DNA of 64,000 nucleotides from Riptortus pedestris. Its lineage: Eukaryota > Arthropoda > Insecta > Hemiptera > Alydidae. Location of the stretch: NCBI GenBank assembly GCA_019009955.1, contig CM032228.1, positions 207,101,501 to 207,165,500 on the forward strand, given 5' to 3'. The notes under the pieces are model-generated. The model saw only the letters and a list, made by a program, of their open reading frames with translations. It was not told where the DNA came from and ran no database searches. This document shows positions 55,826 through 64,000 of the stretch, piece by piece. Numbering within the stretch: the stretch's first letter is position 1; each line of letters opens with the position of its first letter. Made by a program: the position numbers and the translations under genes.

Positions 55826-56344
55826 AAATATTTGGAAAAGCCATGGTGAGCTTATACATTTACGATAATTAGAACGTTTGTCATGAAATAAATTTTTCGG
55901 GAATCGACCCAGAGAATCAATGATTTTAAAGTGTATTAAAAGCAAGCCCCTTTTTTTTAAATGGTCCTATATAAAAGAAAATAATTTTTCAAATCTTTAA
56001 TTGCGTTATATTCCTTCTTTAAAATGTTTAGAATTTAGTGACCAGTGTTATATCTAATCGATTAATTTGATAGGGCTGGGTTTGATTTATTGGCACTGTC
56101 AGAAGATAACTAATGATAATGCCCAACTCTGAAATACTAATAGAATGAGTGTACCTTTCCTTCACTCAAGTAATCTAGTCTTCAATTTGTCTACACATTT
56201 CAATTTAATTAAAATAAGAACACACTTCACAATCTAAATTAAAACTGTTTGAATTTTCAAGTTAAATTTATGTAACCATGATTCTAAAATAAGTAGCAAA
56301 CCCGAATATACAACAACATCAACTATTATTTTTCTTAACTCACA

Positions 56345-56505
56345 AGGAGGTCATGCTAAGGCGTTCGAGAGAAACATTGCGTTTCCCAAGAGGACAATTC
56401 GAAATTATTTAGGGAAGGACTGACTATGTAAAATCCTTTACCCCACCGTAGCCAGAGAAGATTGGTAACCTAATAATTACAAGCCCCGATTAGCCTGAGA
56501 TCAGT
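56345..56505 (+). mobile_element. tRNA-derived SINE, diverged
   Basis: A weak head (CATGCTAAGGCGTT), then a clear body: GAAATTATTTAGGGAAGGAC, TAAAATCCTTTACCCCACCG, TAGCCAGAGAAGATTGGTAA and CCCCGATTAGCCTGAG. It lies immediately before the 18-bp minisatellite. Confidence 0.65.
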
Positions 56506-56507
56506 AT

Positions 56508-57107
56508 CACGACACTACCTTACTATCCCTACACAACGTCACTATCCCTACACAACTTCACTATCCCGACAATACCTCACTATACCGACACTACCTCACT
56601 ATCCTGACACTACCTTACTATCTGGACACTACCTTACTTTCCCTACACAACCTCTCTATTCCTACACAACTTCACTATCCCGACAATACCTCACTATACC
56701 GACACTACCTCACTATCCTGACACTACCTCACTATCCTGACACTACCTCCCTATACCGACACTACCTCACTATCCCGACACTACCTCACTATACCGACAC
56801 TACCTAACTATCTGCACACTACCTTACTATCCCTACACTACCTCACTAACTGCACACTACCTTACAATCCCTACACTACCTCACTATACAGACACAACCT
56901 CCCTATCTGCACACTACCTTACTATCCCGACACTACCTCACTATACCGACACTACCTCACTATACCGACACTACCTTACTATCCCGACACTACGTCACTA
57001 TCCCGACACTCCCTCACTATCCCGACACTACGTCACTATCCCGACACTCCCTCACTATCCCGTCACAACCTTTCTTTTCCGACATTACCTCACTATACCG
57101 ACAATAA
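56508..57107. repeat. 18-bp minisatellite
   Basis: About 33 copies of an 18-bp unit, CCGACACTACCTCACTAT, with variants such as CTGCACACTACCTTACTATC. It has markedly higher C content than its surroundings. It starts at the 3' end of a SINE and stops about 50 bp before a LINE. Confidence 0.92.
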
Positions 57108-58676
57108 CACTTGTATAGAATGCATGCCTTCGATTGTAATAAAATAATGGTTTGAATAAAGGAAATAATAATGATGTCGAATAGCCTGTCAAAGCTATTC
57201 GAAAGAATGATTAACAAACGTCTAGTATGATTTCTTGAATCAAACGAACTCCTTTAAATATCAATGTGGTTGGTTATAGGCCTAATCACTCAACTATAGA
57301 TCACATAGTAAAATAAGAAAGTGACTTACTTAATGCATTTATTAAAAAGAAACTCGTACTAGCCGTATCATTTGACATTGAAAAAGCCGACACAGTATGG
57401 AGAAGATCAATCTTGTCTCAGATGGCTGAATGGAATATCCAGGGAAGAATACTTATGTTCATAAAGTCTTTTCTTAGCAATAGAACGTTCAGAGGCATCT
57501 CTCTCAGGCCCGTTCATACAAGTTAATGGCGTGCCACAAGGTAGTGTTTTATGTACCACACTTTTTAATATTGCAATTAATAATGTCTCAGAATATATAC
57601 CACCTGAAGTGCACTACAGTCAGTTTGTTGATGATCTGATCGTCTACTCATTATCTGCTTACTTTGATGTGGCATTAGAACGAATAAACGCCATAACGTA
57701 AATAACTTAGAAAAGTGAAGTAAGGAAAGGAGGCTACGGTTTTTCACCACTAAAACGAAGACTATCCTTTTCACTAAAAAACGTTTGAAATTGCCATCTT
57801 TATATCTTTATCTAAATAAAATTCCTGAAACAGACACAATCAAATTCTTAGGAGTAACGTTTGATAAAAAATATGACCTGGGTACGCCATATCAAAATTC
57901 TTTACGAAAAATGCAAAAAATCGCTTAATATTCTGAGAGTTATTGGAAACACTAAATGGGGAGCAGATAGGAAAACTATGATGTTGGTATATCGCTCGTA
58001 TACGAGATCCATTTTAGACTTGGAAGTATAGTCTTCTTGGGAGCCAAACCATCATAGTTAAAAATTCTAGAGGTCATCCAAAACACAGGTCTAAGATTAG
58101 CAACTGGTGCCTTTCGAACAACACCAATTATAAGCTGGTGCAGAACTTCCATTAAATCATCGACATTCATATAATATCATGAAATACAGCATAACAACAC
58201 TTTCCAGACAATCATGCCCTTACATTGACTACATCAAACAAAACCAAAAATTGACCGACTGATAATCCAAATTCGCATAATCCCTATCACTTCAGACTGT
58301 TTCAAACGCTACTTACTTACAACATTACATTACCGAACATTTATCCCTTACAACACAAAACAGCACCTTGGCTAACACATATTCCAAAAACTAACTTCGC
58401 CCTTACAAAATTCAAGAAATCAAACCCACTTTCTTCCTTACACTATAAACACGAGTACCGGAACATAATTACAGAAAACAGGACTTTTCGTATATACAGA
58501 TGGCTCGAAATATGCAGGAAAATGTGGATCAGCCGCCATAGTGAGGAACGAAGTACTAACGTGTAGACTATGTGATGTACCAAGCTACAGGGCTTACTTC
58601 TTGGACAACATCTTACTAACGTACAACAAGACAACATTCATGTTTTTACGGACTCCTACAGTTCTATACAGTCAAT

Positions 58677-59027
58677 TGTTTCGGGGTCGATGAGGCTTCC
58701 CATAAAAAGAACTATATGGAGATGTGTTTCGGAGTGGTTTCCCATTGAAAATAAGTATAGGGAGATGCCCCTTCGCCCCATTTGTGAATTTGAGAGAGAG
58801 GACTGTATAGTAAAAGGAGGGTGGTGTAAATTAAAAGAATGAATGGATATAAACAAGATATAATGAAGTAATATTAATAATAAGGACAAATTCCTGTCGT
58901 TCCCCTTTGTGGCTGGATGTGATGGCAGCGAAGTCCGCAGTCCAGGGAAGGATGAGTGGACGCTAGATGACGTCATCGAAGTCGCGCGCTGGCTTTGCTC
59001 TTCGCGGACTTGATTCTTCCGCGAACA
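58677..59027. mobile_element. Solo LTR inserted into the LINE RNase H gene
   Basis: A 351-bp insertion starts TGTTTCGG and ends CGCGAACA (matching TGTT/AACA termini, TG...CA). It is flanked by a duplicated GTCAAT at 58671-58676 and 59028-59033. Removing it rejoins the RNase H frame (DSYSSIQSI to LDLYTSHPL). These features fit a single LTR left after recombination. It is richer in G and C than its surroundings, with no internal coding region. It is therefore younger than the LINE. Confidence 0.75.
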
Positions 59028-59249
59028 GTCAATACTTGATCTTTACACAAGTCACCCACTCACGAGACGGCTTCAGCAATTACTAACGAACTTACAAACA
59101 CAAATGAATAAAATAATAACTATTCATTGATTGCCAGAACATGCAGACATCACAGAAAATATCTTGGTTGACAAACATGCAAAATTAGCGACTGAACTTG
59201 ACACATTACAGCACACGATGCCATTAGACTTATTAAATGAGAGCCTACA

Positions 59250-59615
59250 ATGGAAAGTGGAATGGCGTCAGACAGGCACAAAACTACGAGAAATAAAAGA
59301 CACTATCGTGAATGGCAGTCAAGTAATGGGGACACTAGAAGAGAAGAAGTAGTCCTTGCTCGGTTGAGACATGGCCATTCACGGATAACACACGGACACC
59401 TCATGACTAGGACTGAACGACCATTATTATATACACTGTGCAATACACAACTAACTATCAAACACTTACTTACAGACTGCAGACAAATAACCGACAAGAA
59501 CTTACTCACCAACCTATCAGAACTAATACATGACAACAGCCCATACATCGCGACAATCATAAAACACCTCAAACAGGCACATCTTTACAACTACATTTAT
59601 CGAACCTTAACTTGA
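59250..59615 (+). pseudogene. LINE C-terminal domain fragment
   Basis: The C-terminal frame of the same LINE: RREEVVLARLRHGHSRITHG, LMTRTERPLLYTLCNTQLTI and KHLLTDC. The first cysteine of the knuckle is replaced by tyrosine (LLYTLC), and a frame change near 59305 separates it from the RNase H segment upstream. Confidence 0.75.
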
Positions 59616-59812
59616 AGAATTCTAATCTGCTACCATTAATATACACTACTACCATACACTACCATTACTGGAGAAAATGTAGCCGTGCCGACCTACGACT
59701 GTAGATATTTTAACATATTTTTCTTTTATTTTAAGGTGGCTATACCAACTCTTATTTTTATAATATGTGAAGTGTGAATCGCTAAAGTTGCGACAGACCT
59801 AAACAAATAAAT

Positions 59813-60354
59813 AATCCTTTTTGTATTGCTTATAATTACACAATTAAAATTCTGATTAAAAGAATTTTAATTATTTATATTTATTATTAGTATTTCTGTT
59901 TACTAGTAACTATAATACTAGAAATAAAAATTGTACCGATCGGAATGTAAAAACTGATTTAACGAATGCCAATAATTTATGATTGCCAAATTATTATTGA
60001 AGCAATGATTTATGCCTTCTTTTCAACACATACCAACAATAACCGTTCTGTTCAGTTATTCTCACGCACCCATTAAATATGAAGGGAAGATTGGAAGTAT
60101 ATTGACGAATTATCTTCAGACCCCTTGAAGTAAATGCCATGTCTAGTAGTCAATTTTGACATAGCGCATATTAACTATGCTCATTCTCTTAATTAATGTA
60201 CAACAAACATTTCATTTCTATTGTAACACTCTCATGTAACACCAATTAAGTTTCTTTTCTATAAAATCTAAACATGAAATTTATAATTCAAAATACTTTT
60301 TGTGACTAAAAATAGATGTAGTCCAATTCTTTAGTTTACTAAGATATAGTCGAT
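59813..60354. other. No recognised feature
   Basis: AT-rich; no gene or repeat recognised. Confidence 0.5.
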
Positions 60355-60478
60355 TTTTTACTTCTCAGACTTTAGTAACCTCCACTCCTAATCATGTTAT
60401 ATTAACAATAAGCTGTTATATCTTGAACTACTTTATTTTGAGCTTAAATACCAAATATGGTTTTCATGAAACTTTTAT
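60355..60478 (-). mobile_element. HINE-like element, internal fragment (subfamily B)
   Basis: On the minus strand it reads TTTCATGAAAACCATATTTG, GTATTTAAGCTCAAAATAAA, AACAGCTTATTGTTAATATA, ACATGATTAGGAGTGGAGGT and TACTAAAGTCTG. This is the subfamily B 5' half without either end. Confidence 0.65.
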
Positions 60479-60490
60479 TCTTCTTATTGC

Positions 60491-60685
60491 GGAACCAATA
60501 TTTTTATATTTTCTTCATAGTTTCATGGTAAGGGTCACCAATAAAAAAAATTTTCATCCGCGCAAATCTCATTTATACCGCCCTACATGTTTTGTGACCT
60601 ACATACCACCTTTTCAGGAGGCGTCCATCCCCGAAGTGCTCGTTTCCCGGTCGTCCGTTCCTCACTGGGTAGGCCATTGATACTG
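60491..60685. mobile_element. Half copy of the GGACCCAATATT foldback family
   Basis: Left arm only: GGAACCAATATTTTTATATT, TTCTTCATAGTTTCATGGTA, AGGGTCACCAATAAAAAAAA, CTACATGTTTTGTG, TTTTCAGGAGGCGTCCATCC and CCGAAGTGCTCGTTTCCC. Compare the complete element at 12449-12835. Confidence 0.65.
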
Positions 60686-61125
60686 TATCTACCAAGAAAT
60701 GAAATTTTATCGCTGATGTCTCAGAAAATGACAGAAAGAATAACTTAAATTTATTCACGCTGAATTTAAATAGAATCGCTGTAAGATCTTGAAGATTTAT
60801 TTATAAAGTTTATTATTGGGGGGAAGATATATTGTTATACACGGATTAGGCGTCGGTATTAATTCTAATTATTGCATGTTTCTTGAGTTCGCTGCACACA
60901 TTGATAAAACAATAAACAGGACACTGTTATTTCTGCATGAACTTGCAATTTATTTGAGTTCTGATTTGTTTCCAAATCCCTCATGGGACAATTTCTTTCC
61001 TAATTTATCTATAAGAAGATCTCGCTTCATTTAAACAAGCTACTCATGGTGTAACTATCGAAAAATCTATTCTATCTATAATGTACTGTATCATACTTAG
61101 TATACGACAAAAATAGATTCTAGTC

Positions 61126-61129
<4 letters not shown>

Positions 61130-61176
<47 letters not shown>

Positions 61177-61245
61177 AAACATCAATCCATTGTAAAAGGA
61201 TCTGTTTTTGCTTGACACCAGGCAATCTAAGTTGCACTGTAAGTA

Positions 61246-61285
<40 letters not shown>

Positions 61286-61310
61286 GTATATATATATATA
61301 TATATATACA
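61130..61310. repeat. (TA)n and (CA)n-(TA)n microsatellites
   Basis: (TA)n at about 61130-61171, then (CA)n at about 61247-61278 followed by TA repeats to about 61308. Confidence 0.93.
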
Positions 61311-61764
61311 TACACATATACGTAGACTAAACATGTGACAATTTTAGGTTCACTGATTGAATTTCGGCTTGCTGTTCAGTTTCAAGAATCCCAAATTTAT
61401 GTCAATAGTACAACGAACTAGTTGGAAAATGAGATATTTGATTGATATATATATATATATATTTACAAAAATTAGAATTAATATAAATTTTCAATGCCAT
61501 CCCATCATTGTGAATCTTTTCATACCAATTAAAACTCCGTACGACGTTTTTCTTTTCTACAACCGCTTTCGGTGCGATAGCAACCATCTCCAAGCCTGTC
61601 GTGATTTTTTGAAAAGCATTTAATAGGTTTTTCTAGTAATCGTCTATACAGTTATCAATAGCTCAGAGTCGTCATTTTCAAAATGGTGTAGGATCCTAGG
61701 AATAAATATGATTAATGACGAATTTGAAGTATGATGTTGTTGGCAACTCAGAAGATTCCCTATT

Positions 61765-61795
61765 TGCTAACAGCCTGCGTGACGATTGTTTTTCA
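61765..61795 (-). mobile_element. HINE-like element, solitary 5' end remnant
   Basis: On the minus strand CAATCGTCACGCAGGCTGTT aligns with the family 5' terminus. Nothing further of the element is recognisable, so this is a weak call. Confidence 0.35.
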
Positions 61796-63008
61796 AATCA
61801 CTCTCTTCTTGGGACAGGGATAATTAAATGTTTCAGGCTTCTGGGATTTTTGAATGACACCCAAGTCACAAATCAGAACTAATTTGATAAGGCGATTTTC
61901 AACTGGATTTTTCAGAAATTTCTATCCTTCAACGTTCTCCTTAGTTGACAAATGGTGTGGAACACTTATGAAGCTTAAATATTGTAGAAATGAAAAAAAA
62001 AATCTACCTTGGGATACTTCTATTTCTGGAGAGCGTTTCACTGTGCTTGTGCGTGGATCTTTTTCTACACATTATCTCAGAGTTTCTGGGACGCCCTTTA
62101 CGGTATAACTACTTTGACGAGAAAAACATTCTTCCCAGAAGTGTTTAACAAAGTCTGATCAAACAGAACAGACCTTGCATCATTCCCGTTTTCACTTCAT
62201 TTATTTCAAGGGCCGCATTAGGCGCTTTGTGACCTATTTTGAAGCAGTGCCTTAAAATAATCAATCCAAATCTAACTGACTGACGAAAAAGGGAGGTATT
62301 TGTATACAAATCTTGATTTACCAGAGAGACGCAGACTTTTGAATCAAACAGGAAATTAAATATATAAAACCATACATTGCCTTAAAATGTGGTTGGGCTG
62401 TTGTGGGAGTGAACGCAAAACCTAATGACATCGCTGGAATAAAAAAACACAAATTTTCTTCATTTCTAAACATTGGGTGCAAAAGTAATAAGTATTTGAA
62501 GTTTCTAATAAAGACTATTCTAATAATATTCTATGCCGTCATATTTGAATAATTCTTTTCTATCCCATTGTTGCATGTGAAAAATCTGCATATTTTATGT
62601 TGTAATTGGGGTTGTACTATCCTTTTCTATAGGAGTAAGAAAAATGTAAACACCCAGTTACTTATTTAGATTAAATACTACACTTCCTGTTAGCGTCGAG
62701 GAAGTTCAGTTGAAAGTGAATCTGCGGAGTTGTGATGAAGTGTAGTTGGAAGTGGCAAAGCGTAGGAGAGTTCGTAGAGACTCGTTTTGTCCTGACCGAA
62801 CAAGGAAACTCTGTATTTAAACTTGAAGGAGTAGGTTGTACGAGAGGTCAAAAGTTTCTTACTCGCCATTTCCGAGTAGAGTCAAGATGGAATCCTGGGC
62901 GTTTAGGATACAGCTCTAGAGCACAGAAGATGAGCCATGTTGCCCCGAAAATACTCTACCAGTAATAAAGGAATTACTTATACGAGCGAAGGTGATTAAT
63001 AATGCTCC
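61796..63008. other. No recognised gene
   Basis: A GC-richer stretch at about 62690-62965 includes a 77-codon open frame with no motif I recognise. It might be an LTR or a 5' part of an element, but no ends could be identified. Confidence 0.4.
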
Positions 63009-63413
63009 CACTTAACAAGACAATGCGGACAACTTTATGGATTGCTAAATAGAAGATCTCACTTGACTACCGAAAACAAACTAATAATGTACAAGTTACT
63101 ACTTAAACCAATATGGACATACGCAATAGAAGTGTGGAGTACAGCAAAACGTTCAAACATCAGACGCATCCAGACTTTCGAATCCAAAGTCCTGCGCACC
63201 ATAGTAGATGCTCCATATTATATCGCCAACCACACCCTCCATAAAGATCTATATATCCCATTTGTAAAGGAACTAATTCCTCTAAGATTCAAAAACTTCC
63301 ACAGCAGGCTATCCAATCATCCTAATCCAGAAGTCCTAGTCCTTTGTAGTACCACTCATCCTTATTCCCCTCCACGGCGCCTTAAGAGACAATGGCCTAG
63401 AGATCTCGTATAA
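63009..63413 (+). pseudogene. Jockey-type LINE: region after the RT domain
   Basis: The frame from 63009 reads HLTRQCGQLYGLLNRRSHLT, then KLLLKPIWTYAIEVWSTAKR, RRIQTFESKVLRTIVDAPYY and HTLHKDLYIPFVKEL. This is the conserved segment after the reverse transcriptase of Jockey-clade elements (normally Hltrq...LL.r.S.L...nkllLYk.ilkPiWTYgiqlWg.a...NI..iqrfQsk.LR.i..aPwYv.N..lh.Dl.ip.V.e). The frame is open to the stop at 63411. RT motifs upstream are missing, so it is a 5'-truncated copy. Confidence 0.85.
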
Positions 63414-63640
63414 GTGTAAAGTGAAGTGAAGTGATAGCAGTGGATATTTTCTTATCAAGAGCCATTCCACCTTAGCTCTTGACTTCCTTGTCAGGCAGGG
63501 AGAGGCTGCTCCTCTCATTGTGGTGAAGGGGTGTAGCAGCTTCTGTCGAGAGTGGTGGAGGACGATTGAATTGTAAATATCACATTACAAAAGGCATTTA
63601 AATGCAGACTATAATATTCTTAATAAAATAAAATAATCTA
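63414..63640 (+). mobile_element. LINE 3' UTR and A-rich tail
   Basis: GC-moderate sequence after the stop at 63413, including GTGAAGTGAAGTGATAGCAG, ends in TTAATAAAATAAAATAATCT plus a run of A near 63640. It completes the LINE that starts at 63009. Confidence 0.6.
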
Positions 63641-64000
63641 AAAAAACCCCACTTAACAAGTACGTCAATGGTAGAATTTGTACGAGGGAATACGTTTACT
63701 GTACCTGCGTTACGAATTGTAGTTATCTGGAGACTGGAATAAAAATCTAAACACTACTCAACTATTCAGAATTAGATACTAGTTTCCTGTTTTTCAAGAA
63801 AGAAAAGCGGGAGGTGTTGTGATCAGCTGAACAGTGAAGAAGGGCTGTTCGAAGGAGTTATTATCGACTCACATAGTCCTGGCGTAATGGGGGAAGCCTT
63901 ATTTATTTCAAGGGACTAAGAAAATATATACTGTTAACAAACATAGTGAGATGTTGTACGGAAGGAAATATTGTAGCGGTTCAGGTCCAAAAGTGCTATT
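63641..64000. other. No recognised feature
   Basis: Nothing could be supported. TGTAGCGG at 63970 matches the first eight bases of the solo LTR at 30706, but similarity does not continue. Confidence 0.4.

Larger units (their letters stand above)
57160..59812 (+). mobile_element. Jockey-type LINE: RT and RNase H pseudogene
   Basis: Reverse transcriptase pieces appear in order: NSLSKLFERMINKRLV (57182), LVLAVSFDIEKADTVWRR with the usual Tyr of KAYD missing, VNGVPQGSVLCTTLFNIAIN (57523), and the catalytic QFVDDLIVYS (57622). The thumb region follows (PETDTIKFLGVTFDKK at 57825, KSLNILRVIGNTKWGADRKT). RNase H follows: YTDGSKYAGKCGSAAIVRN (58496), DNIHVFTDSYSSIQS (58632), then, after an inserted LTR, SHPLTRRLQQLLTN, HADITENILVDKHAKLATEL, TRREEVVLARLRHGHSRITH and the knuckle region to about 59613. 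The 3' end is GACCTAAACAAATAAATAAT. Many stops and shifts: inactive. Confidence 0.87.

Noticed and set aside
63970..64000. Start of a second LTR (TGTAGCGG at the window end)
   Set aside because: Only the first eight bases match the LTR at 30706 and the following sequence differs.

Overview
This is a stretch of AT-rich, intron- and transposon-dominated nuclear DNA from an invertebrate, most likely an arthropod and probably an insect. The evidence is the absence of any bacterial-style gene layout, abundant (TA)n and (TG)n microsatellites, Jockey-type LINE fragments with RNase H, a Penelope-like element with a GIY-YIG domain, tRNA-derived SINEs, a piggyBac-type MITE, and a decayed copy of a multicopy ORF I know only from arthropod genomes. 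The species cannot be fixed from the sequence. No rRNA gene, functional tRNA gene, CRISPR array or prokaryotic signal was seen.

One host gene can be supported. It is a four-exon gene on the minus strand (36325 to 30110) whose exons join in frame through consensus splice sites into a 124-residue protein. Only its last exon is visible as a long ORF. Its introns are filled with mobile DNA: a solo LTR, two 3' ends of a LINE with an endonuclease-like domain, a SINE, a DINE-1/HINE-like element and a foldback element. A SINE lies 63 bp past its stop codon and may supply the poly(A) signal.

The dominant repeat is a short non-autonomous family, here called the HINE-like family. At least 18 copies or remnants are scattered from 5.3 kb to 61.8 kb. 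Complete copies (about 630-860 bp) start with GTCCGTCACGCAGGGGCTGC, carry AGCAGATTTCCC near the 5' end and its exact inverse at the 3' end inside a stem-loop, and usually have a (TA)n tract at a fixed internal position. Three subfamilies share both ends but differ in the 5' half. This is the architecture of DINE-1/INE-1 elements, the non-autonomous partners of Helentrons (Helitron2).

Layout: 1-5 kb has a piggyBac-type MITE, a composite TA satellite and a 36-bp minisatellite. 5.3-7.1 kb has three HINE-like copies in a row. 7.3-12.8 kb has LINE tails, a HINE-like copy and a long foldback element. 15.9-19.1 kb has a HINE-like copy and the Penelope-like remnant with a hammerhead-like motif. 21-27.8 kb has a foldback element, HINE-like copies and a repeat with about 300-bp tandem units. 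29.8-36.6 kb is the host gene. 37.4-43.2 kb has a HINE-like copy, a LINE nested in the tandem-unit repeat, and an arthropod multicopy ORF relic. 45.5-51 kb has HINE-like copies and a second LINE with RNase H. 56.3-59.8 kb has an 18-bp minisatellite and a LINE split by a solo LTR. 63.0-63.6 kb has another LINE 3' end. The remaining 0.3-3 kb gaps show no recognisable gene.
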